Positions 8,114 through 16,121 of a stretch of 21,296 nt of DNA are shown in pieces (position 1 is the stretch's first letter; each line of letters opens with the position of its first letter). This DNA is from DTSX01 sp964633465. Lineage in GTDB: Bacteria > Pseudomonadota > Gammaproteobacteria > Steroidobacterales > UBA11654. Under the pieces are notes generated by a model that made no database searches, was not told where the DNA came from, and saw only the letters and a list, made by a program, of their open reading frames with translations. A program made the position numbers and the translations under genes. Where the stretch lies: contig CAZWGB010000023.1 of NCBI GenBank assembly GCA_964633465.1, positions 1 through 21,296 on the forward strand, read 5' to 3'.

Positions 8114-9374
8114 ATTGTTTAACTATTTTGCCATTTTTCATAACAAAATTGACATCTTCAAGAAGAGAAATATTCACCAAAGGATTACCTTTAATACCAA
8201 TGATATCAGCAGCAAAATTCTCTTTAATCTCTCCTACATAATTCAGATCAAACAATTCAGCAGTTCTGATTGTTGCTGACTGAATTGCTTGCAGAGGGGT
8301 CATGCCCCAATCAACCATATACTTGAACTGACGAGCATTCTTCCCATGAGGATATATTCCAGCATCGGTACCAAACACAACATTGGCACCAGCTTGTACG
8401 GCTTTTTTAAAATTTTGTCGCTGAATTTTGCCGACAGTTCTTTCTTTTGCCAGAGATTCTTCTAACATTCCTTTCGCCGCACCTTCTCCAAGAATATAGT
8501 CAGAAACATAGACATCCATGGCTAGGCTAGTGCCTCGTTCTTTCGCTAATTTGATCGTTTCCTCATCAATGAAACTAGAGTGTTCAATTGAGTCAACTCC
8601 CGCAATAATCGCAGTTCTAATTCCCTCTAAACCATGAGCATGTGCGGCAACTCTCATACCATGGTTGTGTGCTTCATCAACTATGGCCTGCATTTCTTCC
8701 AATGTAAATTGTTTGGCGTTCACATCAGTATTTTTGGACAAGACTCCACCGGTTGCACAAAACTTAATTAGATCAGCCCCATATTTACGATTCTTACGAA
8801 CTTGTTTTCTTGCCTCCCAAGGACTATCAACAACTCCTTCTGATCGGTAATCATATTCATGGGGTAATAAATTACTGTCACAATGGCCTCCAGTTATACC
8901 AAGGGCAGGTCCTGAAACAAACAATGTTGGACCAATAACAACACCTTTATTGATGGCTTCTTTTAGAGCAACATCTGAGAAACTTCCTGCACCAACATTT
9001 CTCACTGTGGTAAATCCTGCTAATAAAGTGTTTTTGGCATTTTTAACGCCATAGATTGTCGCTAGTTGGGAAGATTCACCAATTCCGGCGTAACCTTTAA
9101 GTTCGGTGTTGCCCATTAAGTGGACATGGGCGTCCATTAATCCTGGGATCAGTGTCAAATCAGGAAGATTGATGACCTTTGCATCAGCAGTTTTTTTGTT
9201 CAAATTTGATCCTATTTTGATTATTTTTCCATTTTCAACCAATATTTCAGTTTTATACAGATGGCCTGATTGAACATCTAGAATCTGGTATGGATTCAGA
9301 ATTACCGATTCAGCCATTGTCTGTGCTGATATAAATACACAAAAAATTCCAATTATTAAGGTAAGTTTTCTCAT
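8112..9374 (-). CDS. Exported metal-dependent amidohydrolase (prolidase / imidazolonepropionase-like)
   Basis: Amidohydrolase-superfamily TIM barrel with an N-terminal Sec signal (about 1-21, cleavage near TMA), so it probably works in the periplasm. In the 420-residue protein the metal site reads H83-x-H85 in DAHVHLMG, a probable carboxylated lysine K204 in LIKFCATGG, H245 in RVAAHAHG, H265 in IEHSSF, and the catalytic D337 in VFGTDAG. This order with a bridging lysine fits the binuclear subgroup containing Caulobacter Cc2672-type dipeptidases that cleave Xaa-Pro, Xaa-Lys or Xaa-Arg; that specificity is from family knowledge, not shown here. A good Shine-Dalgarno (AGTAGGAG) lies 7 bases before the ATG. 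It is the last gene of the minus run 12174-8112, 43 bases after the peptidoglycan amidase gene, and convergent with the TonB receptor. Confidence 0.85.
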   Translation of the reverse strand: MRKLTLIIGIFCVFISAQTMAESVILNPYQILDVQSGHLYKTEILVENGKIIKIGSNLNKKTADAKVINLPDLTLIPGLMDAHVHLMGNTELKGYAGIGESSQLATIYGVKNAKNTLLAGFTTVRNVGAGSFSDVALKEAINKGVVIGPTLFVSGPALGITGGHCDSNLLPHEYDYRSEGVVDSPWEARKQVRKNRKYGADLIKFCATGGVLSKNTDVNAKQFTLEEMQAIVDEAHNHGMRVAAHAHGLEGIRTAIIAGVDSIEHSSFIDEETIKLAKERGTSLAMDVYVSDYILGEGAAKGMLEESLAKERTVGKIQRQNFKKAVQAGANVVFGTDAGIYPHGKNARQFKYMVDWGMTPLQAIQSATIRTAELFDLNYVGEIKENFAADIIGIKGNPLVNISLLEDVNFVMKNGKIVKQ

Positions 9375-9417
9375 TGATTACTCCTACTGTTAATTTCGAT
9401 AAATATATGTGAGATGA

Positions 9418-10338
9418 TTACTGGCAATTTAATGCACCTTCAGCATTCAGATCATTTGGAAAATACTTTTCCAATAAAGCCCAAAGGGTTGCAACGGTTC
9501 TGTTATCAATTTTTCCATCAGTCTGCCAGGGCTGGAAATGAAGCTGAAAAGCTCTTATAAAATCATAGGTTTGTTCATCATACTTACCTGTTTGTTCAAC
9601 ACCATAGCCATATGTTTTAAGACCGCATTGTACTTGAGCAATTGACGGGATCTTTTCTTCTGTAAATTTTAACCAATATTTATTGACTGTTTCGTGCTCG
9701 TACCAAGCACCAATTCCGTGCTGATGTAGTATCTGCCATGGAAACTTGGGGCCTGGATCTGATTTAACAGCCGGCTGTATATCTGCATGTCCAATAACTC
9801 GAGTTGGAGTGATTTCAAGGTGACGTTCCAATATTTGCTTCGCAAGTTCAATCAATAGTTGGATTTGTTTGGGGTCATAATCTACAAATGAACAAAGGTA
9901 ATCGTCTGTAAAATCAAGTAGTTTGTTATCATTTTGATAATAGCATGAACTATTATTTACCAATTCAATCCCAATTGACTGGTCATTAATATTTTCTCGA
10001 TCTTCCCACTTACTCTTACCGGCATGCCATGCTCGGTCATTCTCATCAACCAATTGATAGACAGTCAAGTCTTCTTCATTATATGTCTCATCAAAAGATT
10101 CAGGAATAAGATAGTGAGAACTGACTTCATGTTCTGGCAAAGTTAGCAACTCCAATGATCTTTGCCAGTTGGATGATGTGTAGTGTATGACTAAAAATCG
10201 AACTCGACTATTGTAATTCAGTGAATTGTGTTTATTGTTTTGTTTGTATTCAGGTAGATCAATAGAGAAAGAAAGTCTTTTTTCTTCAGCATATCCAGTA
10301 ATTGAAAAGAGTAGAGTTAAGATAATTAATTTTCTCAT
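9418..10338 (-). CDS. amiD: Periplasmic N-acetylmuramoyl-L-alanine amidase, AmiD type
   Basis: Zinc amidase_2 (AmpD/AmiD) enzyme that removes the stem peptide from muramic acid in peptidoglycan fragments or sacculi. The 306-residue protein has a short Sec signal peptide (about 1-17), a catalytic domain at about 45-215 with zinc ligands H52 (VIHYTSS), H184 (VIGHADI) and D194 (SDPGPKFPW), plus E125 in SIGIELVN, and a C-terminal peptidoglycan-binding helical domain at about 232-293 (TGKYDEQTYDFIRAFQLHF). That two-domain arrangement is the AmiD layout; E. coli AmiD is an outer-membrane lipoprotein, whereas no lipobox Cys is present here, so this one should be soluble in the periplasm. It lies 19 bases after the racemase gene and 43 bases before the amidohydrolase gene, suggesting cotranscription. 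A role in wall recycling is inferred. Confidence 0.88.
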   Translation of the reverse strand: MRKLIILTLLFSITGYAEEKRLSFSIDLPEYKQNNKHNSLNYNSRVRFLVIHYTSSNWQRSLELLTLPEHEVSSHYLIPESFDETYNEEDLTVYQLVDENDRAWHAGKSKWEDRENINDQSIGIELVNNSSCYYQNDNKLLDFTDDYLCSFVDYDPKQIQLLIELAKQILERHLEITPTRVIGHADIQPAVKSDPGPKFPWQILHQHGIGAWYEHETVNKYWLKFTEEKIPSIAQVQCGLKTYGYGVEQTGKYDEQTYDFIRAFQLHFQPWQTDGKIDNRTVATLWALLEKYFPNDLNAEGALNCQ

Positions 10339-10357
10339 AGCGAATTACTAAAGACAG

Positions 10358-11488
10358 TCAAGCGATTTCCCCAGATGATTTTAGGGCCTCAATATCCGCA
10401 TCTTGCATGCCTATGTTTTTCAAAACTTCGTCCGTATGTTCTCCAACATAAGCGGGAGGAGAGCTCGCTTCAGGAACAGTTCTTGAGAATCTTGGGGCTG
10501 GGGCTGGTTGAACAATTCCTTCCAATTCTATAAATGCATCTCTTGCCTTGTTGTGTGGGTGTTCTGGTGCTTCTGCCATATTTAAAACTGGAGCGAAGCA
10601 TATATCAGTTCCTTCCATTAATTGACACCATTCTTGTTGTGTTTTCTTCAAAAATATTGCCTTCAGAGCTTGCTTCTTTTCTGGCCAAGATTCTCTGGCT
10701 AATTGATCATCGAAAATTGGATCTTCCAAGGGAGTGATCTCACGGAGTAGTTGGTAAAATTTTGGCTCTATTGATGCTATAGAAATAAATTTTGAGTCTT
10801 TGCATTCATAAGTGTCATAAAAATGTGCGCCGCCATCAAGGTAATTAGTGCCTAAGGAATCTTTCCACATACCGATTCCTCTCATGTTGTAAATCATTGT
10901 CATCAAAAGAGCAGAACCATCTACCATTGCGGCATCTACAACTTGGCCTTTTCCTGAGTTTTTAGTCTCTAATAATGCAGACACCAGTCCCAATGCCAGC
11001 AGCATACCCCCACCACCATAGTCTCCTATCAGGTTTAATGGTGGAACAGGAGGGGATCCAGGTCTGCCGATTGTTGATAATACACCTGAGAGAGAAATAT
11101 AATTAATATCATGGCCAGCAGCATGAGCCAAAGGACCTTCTTGTCCCCAGCCTGTCATCCTGCCATAAACGATTTTTTTATTTCTTTGCAAACAGACATC
11201 TGGTCCTAAACCCAATTTTTCCATTACCCCGGGTCTAAAGCCTTCAAAAATAGCATCAGATTTAGTAACCAGCTTTAAGACAATCTCAATTCCTTTAGTG
11301 GCTTTTAAGTCAACAGCAATTGATTTTTTGCCTCTGTTATTAGCATCTTGTTTTGACACTGAGCCAGCAGAAGTAACACGGTCTATTCTGATGACTTCTG
11401 CTCCTAGATCTGAAAGTACCATACCACAGAAAGGAGCTGGACCGATTCCAGCCATTTCAATTATTCTTAAACCTTTTAATGGACCCAT
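10358..11488 (-). CDS. Alpha-methylacyl-CoA racemase (family III CoA transferase fold)
   Basis: Cytosolic enzyme that interconverts (R)- and (S)-2-methylacyl-CoA thioesters so that branched chains can enter beta-oxidation. The fold is CaiB/BaiF (opening GLRIIEMAGIGPAPFCGM with the LGAEVIRIDR nucleotide-binding strand). Racemase rather than transferase activity is supported by the catalytic pair H126 (AGHDINY) and D156 (IGDYGGGG), which fall at the same numbers as in the Mycobacterium tuberculosis enzyme MCR as I recall them; true CoA transferases use an aspartyl nucleophile at a different place. Length 376 residues is normal for bacterial members. It sits 59 bases after the M50 protease gene and 19 bases before the amidase gene on the same strand. 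The physiological substrate could be methyl-branched lipids, sterol side chains or isoprenoids. Confidence 0.9.
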   Translation of the reverse strand: MGPLKGLRIIEMAGIGPAPFCGMVLSDLGAEVIRIDRVTSAGSVSKQDANNRGKKSIAVDLKATKGIEIVLKLVTKSDAIFEGFRPGVMEKLGLGPDVCLQRNKKIVYGRMTGWGQEGPLAHAAGHDINYISLSGVLSTIGRPGSPPVPPLNLIGDYGGGGMLLALGLVSALLETKNSGKGQVVDAAMVDGSALLMTMIYNMRGIGMWKDSLGTNYLDGGAHFYDTYECKDSKFISIASIEPKFYQLLREITPLEDPIFDDQLARESWPEKKQALKAIFLKKTQQEWCQLMEGTDICFAPVLNMAEAPEHPHNKARDAFIELEGIVQPAPAPRFSRTVPEASSPPAYVGEHTDEVLKNIGMQDADIEALKSSGEIA

Positions 11489-11547
11489 AAAAATCTCTTA
11501 TTAATTAAGAATACCATGAGAAAAAGTAACTTCTATATGTTTAAAAT

Positions 11548-12174
11548 TTAGATAAAAATGGTAGCTATGGATTGAACAATTTTAAAAATTGGTTGCACAG
11601 CACCAAGTAAAATAAGGCCAATCACAATAAAAAAACCATAGGGTTCAATTAAATCGATGTTTCGGCCAATCTTTTCGTTGACAAGACTTCTAAGGACCCT
11701 TCCTCCATCCAGAGGTGCTATGGGCAACAAATTAAAGACCATTAGTACAAGATTAATAAAAACACCTGTTTGTGCCATCAAAAATAAATAAGGATATAAA
11801 TAATATTGATCTCCGAATAAGAAAACATTGACCGTAAAAAAGACCGACCAGAAAAAAGTCATCAACAGGTTTGCAAATGGGCCTGCTATTGCCACAAAAA
11901 ACATATCACGCTTTGGATTTCTAAGATTCATGGGATTAATAGGTACAGGTTTTGCCCAACCAAAAACCAATCCACCAAGGTAGAGTAAAAGACCAGGCAA
12001 TAAAACTGTCCCTAAGAGGTCCATATGGGCAATTGGATTTAATGTCAAACGACCCTGTATTTCAGCTGTTCTGTCACCAAATTGTTTTGCTACCCAGCCA
12101 TGTCCTACTTCATGGAGTGTAATTGCAAAGAGCACTGGTATCAGTATCGATACTATCTGTAAAAAAGTATGCAT
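11548..12174 (-). CDS. Site-2 protease family (M50) membrane zinc metalloprotease
   Basis: Small polytopic intramembrane protease of 208 residues. The zinc motif H21-E22-V-G-H25 lies in the first membrane helix (ITLHEVGHGW) and the third ligand is D156 in APLDGGRV, the short-form equivalent of NPDG. Hydrophobic segments at about 4-26, 50-75, 90-120, 128-152 and 180-205 fit the minimal S2P core without a PDZ domain, as in the YwhC-like group. Such proteases cleave membrane-anchored regulators or signal-peptide remnants; the substrate is not evident. It is the first gene of the minus run. A TATAAT ends 6 bases before the ATG on this strand, so the message may have almost no leader. It is divergent from the lipoprotein gene at 12305. 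Confidence 0.88.
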   Translation of the reverse strand: MHTFLQIVSILIPVLFAITLHEVGHGWVAKQFGDRTAEIQGRLTLNPIAHMDLLGTVLLPGLLLYLGGLVFGWAKPVPINPMNLRNPKRDMFFVAIAGPFANLLMTFFWSVFFTVNVFLFGDQYYLYPYLFLMAQTGVFINLVLMVFNLLPIAPLDGGRVLRSLVNEKIGRNIDLIEPYGFFIVIGLILLGAVQPIFKIVQSIATIFI

Positions 12175-12180
12175 TTATTA

Positions 12181-12186
12181 ATTATA
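12181..12186 (-). promoter_or_regulatory. Candidate -10 box just before the M50 protease gene
   Basis: Perfect TATAAT on the minus strand, 6 bases before the ATG; no acceptable -35 at 16-18 bases. The 130-base gap 12175-12304 is otherwise AT-rich without clear structure; on the plus strand TATAAA (12270-12275) is a weak candidate for the divergent lipoprotein gene. Confidence 0.25.
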
Positions 12187-12304
12187 ATCTATCTATAAAT
12201 TATGGCTATGTTGCCATTTAATTAAACGCAAACAAGCATTCTTTAAAACAAACATTATTAATTTGTTATTATAAAATCCAAAGTTTTAACGAGGTCTCCC
12301 CATC

Positions 12305-12922
12305 ATGCGCTTTAATACGATTATCGTCATATGCCTCTCTATTTTTCTATTTTCTTGTTCAACAGGTTACCGGCCGCTCAACGATTCAGGTGGATACTGG
12401 GATGAAAGAATTGAGACCACATCAAACCGATTCAAAATTGGCTATGATGGAAATAAATGGCACAGTGATCCAGTAAATAGAAAAGAAAGAGTCATCGATC
12501 TTGCCTTACTTAGGTCAGCAGAAGTTGCTTTGGAAAATGGGTTTAAGTATTTCATAATCAGTGGTAGTACAGCCTACACAGAAAAAACTGATCTTCTTCA
12601 AGGCTCCATACCTTCAAACACCACTGCTTCTAGACTGCAACGTAGAAATACTTCAGTAACATATCAAGTTAAAGCAAGCTTCTCGACTGTAAATTACGTT
12701 GATATTGACAAAGACTCATTGACCAATAATGTCATTCAAAGTGGTGAGTTTAAAGGATATCCCTTATACCAAGCTGACTTAGTCATTTACACAGTACTTA
12801 AGAAATACAACATGAATAATGACGCAATTTCACCAACGATAGAAAGATACGGATCTGTCTCAGCACCAACGTCCCATCAGATGATGGAGACTATTGATAT
12901 GGTGCCAACCAATCCTAAGTAA
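12305..12922 (+). CDS. Outer-membrane lipoprotein, CC0125/CC1285-like
   Basis: A 205-residue exported lipoprotein of unknown function. The signal peptide ends in the lipobox LFSC with C18 as the lipidated residue, followed by Ser, which predicts sorting to the outer membrane by the Lol system. The core at about 28-90 (ETTSNRFKIGYDGNKW ... RVIDLALLRSAEVALENGFKYFII) matches the pattern of the CC0125/CC1285 lipoprotein family as I know it: a beta strand, then a helix with an R-AE-L-x-GF-YF-I motif. GAGG lies 10 bases before the ATG. It stands alone on the plus strand between two minus runs, and its stop codon is 2 bases from the end of the convergent SDR gene. No partner or ligand can be deduced. 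Confidence 0.8.
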   Translation: MRFNTIIVICLSIFLFSCSTGYRPLNDSGGYWDERIETTSNRFKIGYDGNKWHSDPVNRKERVIDLALLRSAEVALENGFKYFIISGSTAYTEKTDLLQGSIPSNTTASRLQRRNTSVTYQVKASFSTVNYVDIDKDSLTNNVIQSGEFKGYPLYQADLVIYTVLKKYNMNNDAISPTIERYGSVSAPTSHQMMETIDMVPTNPK

Positions 12923-12924
12923 AT

Positions 12925-13707
12925 CTACCAAGGTGCCACTGTACCCGTTTCATCAAAAAAATAGCCTGATTGATCCAGAGTATAACTATCAATCACCTTG
13001 GCAACCAGATAAGCACTTTCTTCAGGTTTAAGCATCCTTGGGTCTTCAAAACCTTCAACAATATCAGTGATAACCCATCCTGGTGAAATCAAGCCAACAA
13101 TAATTCTTTCCGATTTGAGGTCTTGCGATAAATTCCTAGTGATCATATTTAAAGCAGCTTTGCTTGTTTTATAGAAATATTGACCGCCTCGAGTTCTGGT
13201 AATAGACCCCTCGGTACTGGTGATGTTGATTATTTTTTTTTGTTGGCTGACAGCAATGTGATTGAGAAATGCTTCGGCCATTCTAGTCGGGCCAAAAGTA
13301 TTGACATCTATTACTCTTTTGAAAATTGAATAGTCTAAATTACCAAAAACTTGATTTGTAAGGCCTCCTGAAATACCAGCATTGTTGATTAGAACATCGA
13401 TGCTACTGTCTTTATATTTGTAAGCTACCTTATTAATAGTCTCCATATTAGTGACATCTATCTTTTCGATCATTACCAATGGATGCTTGTTTGCGATAGT
13501 TTTTAATTTCTTTGCTTGGCTCGGTTTGCGACAGGTTGCAATTACTTTCCAGCCTTCTTTTGCATAATGTTCTGCCAATGCCAAACCAATGCCTCGATTT
13601 GATCCTGTTATTAAAACGGTTGCAGGATCTTGTATAGAAGAGTTTGCCAACAACGGGCTGTTGTTGATTGCAACAAAAATACACAGTAGATAGACAATCT
13701 TTTTCAT
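12925..13707 (-). CDS. Short-chain dehydrogenase/reductase with Sec signal peptide
   Basis: NAD(P)-dependent oxidoreductase of the classical SDR family, 260 residues. Cofactor motif TGSNRGIG at 34-41, NNAG at 108-111, catalytic S164, and Y179-x3-K183 (YKTSK). All catalytic residues are kept, so it should act on an alcohol or ketone. Unusual is the N terminus: a basic start MKK, a hydrophobic core and a cleavage site after SPLLA (residue 21), leaving a normal 12-residue lead-in to the Rossmann strand. That predicts a Sec-exported SDR, although the periplasm lacks a free NAD(P)H pool. No ATG lies between the signal and the cofactor motif; TTG codons at residues 19-20 could start a cytosolic form. 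It is the last gene of the minus run, 6 bases after the small exported protein gene, which places it with the BVMO. Substrate unknown. Confidence 0.85.
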   Translation of the reverse strand: MKKIVYLLCIFVAINNSPLLANSSIQDPATVLITGSNRGIGLALAEHYAKEGWKVIATCRKPSQAKKLKTIANKHPLVMIEKIDVTNMETINKVAYKYKDSSIDVLINNAGISGGLTNQVFGNLDYSIFKRVIDVNTFGPTRMAEAFLNHIAVSQQKKIINITSTEGSITRTRGGQYFYKTSKAALNMITRNLSQDLKSERIIVGLISPGWVITDIVEGFEDPRMLKPEESAYLVAKVIDSYTLDQSGYFFDETGTVAPW

Positions 13708-13713
13708 TTTAAA

Positions 13714-14097
13714 TTACTTAATCGTTTTTGTGGAGATCAATTTGTAATCCGTAAAACCAAATTCGTACCGATGATTTTTTGAACAGAGTAAAAGTATAGA
13801 ATTGTATTTTCTCATTGAACCTGATGACAATGTGATTGGCAAAAATGACCTATCAATTGTTTCACCTTTTTTATTCAATACCTGTATTTTCATTTTTGCC
13901 CATAAAGTCGATGCACTATCATTAAAAATTTCAAACTGTATACGGTTGGGAAGAACAGTTGTGCAACTCAGGTTTTTGACAATGATCATGTCTATGCCTG
14001 TAGCTATTGGTTCTTGTGTATTTAGGTATGAAGTTTCCGCTGTAGAAACATGCAATACCCCTAAAAAGAGGACTGTAAAAAATATGAACTTAATCAT
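13714..14097 (-). CDS. Small exported protein of unknown function
   Basis: I do not recognise this 127-residue protein. It has a clear Sec signal peptide (about 1-20, likely cleaved after STA) and a mature part that looks all-beta, with alternating hydrophobic stretches (RIQFEIFND, WAKMKIQVLN, RYEFGFTDYKL). Two cysteines, C45 and C105, could form one disulfide. The pattern of a strand pair followed by KKGETIDRSFLPI and SGSMRKY resembles small immunoglobulin-like or FixG-like beta-sandwiches, but that is a guess. Its gene lies between the four-helix membrane protein (7 bases upstream) and the exported SDR (6 bases downstream), so the three are very likely made together and may form one envelope assembly. 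Confidence 0.7.
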   Translation of the reverse strand: MIKFIFFTVLFLGVLHVSTAETSYLNTQEPIATGIDMIIVKNLSCTTVLPNRIQFEIFNDSASTLWAKMKIQVLNKKGETIDRSFLPITLSSGSMRKYNSILLLCSKNHRYEFGFTDYKLISTKTIK

Positions 14098-14104
14098 TAT
14101 CGAT

Positions 14105-14572
14105 TTAGTGTTTTGAGGTTCTTAGAGAAAGAATCAACATGATAGTTAAAAAACCAATCGCAAAGGGAACACCAACGATTCCAGGAGTAGTACCAGTAAA
14201 ATATTGTTCATCAAGAGGATGTAATATACCTACTAATAGAGGTCTGGCGAGCCATTCTGCTAACCAGAGTATGTACATCAAAGGGATCAAATTACGATAA
14301 CGAAATAAAATAACAATATTTACAAGACAAAAAATCAATTGTTGCAGTCCCCAAAGTGATCCAAACATATATATCACCTGGTTAGGATCAGGAATGCCTT
14401 CAAAAATTATAATACTTCCAATTGAATTGAGGCCGGCATCTTGATAAAGCAAATGAATAAAACTTCTCCAAGTCATTAAACATGTGGTAAAAATCAGTCC
14501 AAAAAATGCAAATCGATTGCCTAGATAATTGTTGCTCGCCTCTGAAGGTAAAATTTTATCTATAAGCCGCAT
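14105..14572 (-). CDS. Four-helix inner-membrane protein of unknown function
   Basis: A 155-residue integral membrane protein with hydrophobic segments at about 20-42, 66-90, 95-117 and 130-150. It starts with a short soluble part (MRLIDKILPSEASNN), has a polar loop between helices 1 and 2 (about 43-65), and a second loop before helix 4 (LHPLDEQYFTGTTPG). There is no catalytic or metal motif. Helix 3 carries LWLAEWLARP, a pattern of conserved-looking Trp, Glu and Arg in the membrane that could be functional. I do not recognise a family with confidence; it may belong to the DoxX/DUF-like small membrane proteins. The gene begins 30 bases after the BVMO stop and ends 7 bases before the small exported protein gene, so it is part of the same operon. 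Confidence 0.7.
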   Translation of the reverse strand: MRLIDKILPSEASNNYLGNRFAFFGLIFTTCLMTWRSFIHLLYQDAGLNSIGSIIIFEGIPDPNQVIYMFGSLWGLQQLIFCLVNIVILFRYRNLIPLMYILWLAEWLARPLLVGILHPLDEQYFTGTTPGIVGVPFAIGFLTIMLILSLRTSKH

Positions 14573-14602
14573 ATCAATTCTTGGACAAGATACCGAGGAA
14601 GT

Positions 14603-16066
14603 TTAATTTTCTAGTGCAGTAAATTTAAGCTCTTTATCGTCGATATTGCCCCATCTAATGGTAAAAACATCCTTTGGAAAATTTTGTGTATTCCTCCATG
14701 GATCTCTGGAGCCTTGTTTTGGGAATTTATGCATTGATCTGGTGATATAACCAGATGAGAAATCCAACCAATTACCATCATGTTCGACAGACTGGTCAAC
14801 GAGAGGACAGCAATACGCATAGCCTTTTTTATTCAAATAATTTATAACACGACATACGTACTCAGATGTAAGGTCTGCTCTGAGTGTCCAAGATGCATTG
14901 GTGTAACCAAATGTAGCTACCAAATTGGGAACATTGCTGAACATCATTCCTTTGTATGTCATTGTTTTAGATATATCTACTTCATCATTATCAACCACTA
15001 ACCTAATACCATTACAGACTTCAAGATTAAGACCAGTCGCAGTTATAATGATGTCTGCTTTGAGTTCATCGCCAGATTTTAATTGTATGCCTTCTTTTGT
15101 GAACCTATCAATGTGGTCTGTCACCACTGAAGCTTTTCCTGCATTGATGGCATTAAATAGATCTCCATTAGGAACAAGGCACAAGCGTTGATCCCAAGGA
15201 TTGTAATTTGGTGTAAAATGAGTATCAACATCGTAATTTATATCAAGTTTTTTACGTACCTCATTAATCAAAAATTCTTTAACTCTTTTCGGAAATTTTC
15301 GGCATTTTTGAAAGAACCACCATTGAAAATATATGTTCTTTAAACGCAACAAAAAATAGGCTATTTTTGAATCCAGCAGCATGTGTAAAGCCTTTCCAAC
15401 CTTGTCCTCATCTGGAAAAGCAACAAAGTAAGTAGGTGATCTTTGCAACATGGTTACATGTTTGGCTTCATCAGCCATCGAAGGAATAATGGTAACAGCT
15501 GTGGCACCACTGCCGATTACTACAACATTTTTATTCTTGTAATTAAGATCTTCAGGCCATTTTTGTGGGTGTACAATCTCACCAGCAAAGTTATCTTTAC
15601 CATCAAAATGGGGTGTGTAGCCTTCTTTATAATTATAGTAACCGCCACATAAAAACAAAAATTCACAAGTAACATCCTTAACTTCTTGTGTTTTTTTATT
15701 TTCTACTCGAACGGTCCATTTAGAATCATGAGAAGACCATGAGGCTTCGTTTACCCTTTGATTGAAATGGATTTTCTTATCCAAACCATTTTCTTTAACC
15801 GTTTCGTCCAGGTAGTTTAAAATTGATGGTCCATCAGCTATTGATTTGACTCCCTTCCAGGGTTTGAATCTAAAACCCATAGTCTGCATATCAGAATCTG
15901 ATCTGATGCCCGGATATCGAAACAGATCCCATGTTCCACCGATAGTCTCTCTACTTTCAAGAATGGCGAAAGTTTGATTGGGACATCTTTTTTGTAAGTG
16001 ATAACCTGCACTGATGCCTGAAATGCCTGCACCGACAACGATTACATTAAAGTGATTTTGATTCAT
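14603..16066 (-). CDS. ethA: Flavin monooxygenase, EthA-like Baeyer-Villiger type
   Basis: Class B flavoprotein that uses NADPH, FAD and oxygen to convert ketones to esters or lactones, or to oxidise sulfides. The 487-residue protein has an FAD Rossmann motif GAGISG at 12-17, the sequence ESRETIGGTWDLFRYPGIRSD typical of this group (37-57), the Baeyer-Villiger fingerprint F160-A-G-x3-H166-x3-W170, and an NADPH Rossmann motif VVVIGSGATA at 181-190. Long identical stretches with mycobacterial EthA (489 residues) as I remember it, such as YNPWDQRLCLVPNGD and GYTNASWTL, make the family call firm. It begins the block that also holds the membrane protein, the exported protein and the SDR; the MBL-fold gene is 55 bases upstream. 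SDR plus BVMO is a known route from secondary alcohol to ester, but the substrate here is unknown. The genuine EthA role in drug activation does not apply. Confidence 0.93.
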   Translation of the reverse strand: MNQNHFNVIVVGAGISGISAGYHLQKRCPNQTFAILESRETIGGTWDLFRYPGIRSDSDMQTMGFRFKPWKGVKSIADGPSILNYLDETVKENGLDKKIHFNQRVNEASWSSHDSKWTVRVENKKTQEVKDVTCEFLFLCGGYYNYKEGYTPHFDGKDNFAGEIVHPQKWPEDLNYKNKNVVVIGSGATAVTIIPSMADEAKHVTMLQRSPTYFVAFPDEDKVGKALHMLLDSKIAYFLLRLKNIYFQWWFFQKCRKFPKRVKEFLINEVRKKLDINYDVDTHFTPNYNPWDQRLCLVPNGDLFNAINAGKASVVTDHIDRFTKEGIQLKSGDELKADIIITATGLNLEVCNGIRLVVDNDEVDISKTMTYKGMMFSNVPNLVATFGYTNASWTLRADLTSEYVCRVINYLNKKGYAYCCPLVDQSVEHDGNWLDFSSGYITRSMHKFPKQGSRDPWRNTQNFPKDVFTIRWGNIDDKELKFTALEN

Positions 16067-16109
16067 TTTTATATTTAATGCTTTTAATTAATTCATTGAT
16101 TAGTCAGTC

Positions 16110-16115
16110 ATTATA
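16110..16115 (-). promoter_or_regulatory. Candidate -10 box before the BVMO gene
   Basis: TATAAT on the minus strand, 43 bases upstream of the monooxygenase ATG and just after the MBL-fold stop codon. No good -35 is visible. It could give the BVMO block an internal promoter separate from the ubiM-MBL genes. Confidence 0.25.
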
Positions 16116-16121
16116 TAAGAA

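Noticed and set aside
11298..11504. Plus-strand 68-residue open frame over the racemase 5' end
   Set aside because: Antisense shadow of the N-terminal coding region of the racemase with no family features.
14603..16066. Monooxygenase as a drug-resistance or prodrug-activation gene because of EthA similarity
   Set aside because: The name reflects mycobacterial homologues; nothing in this context suggests that role.
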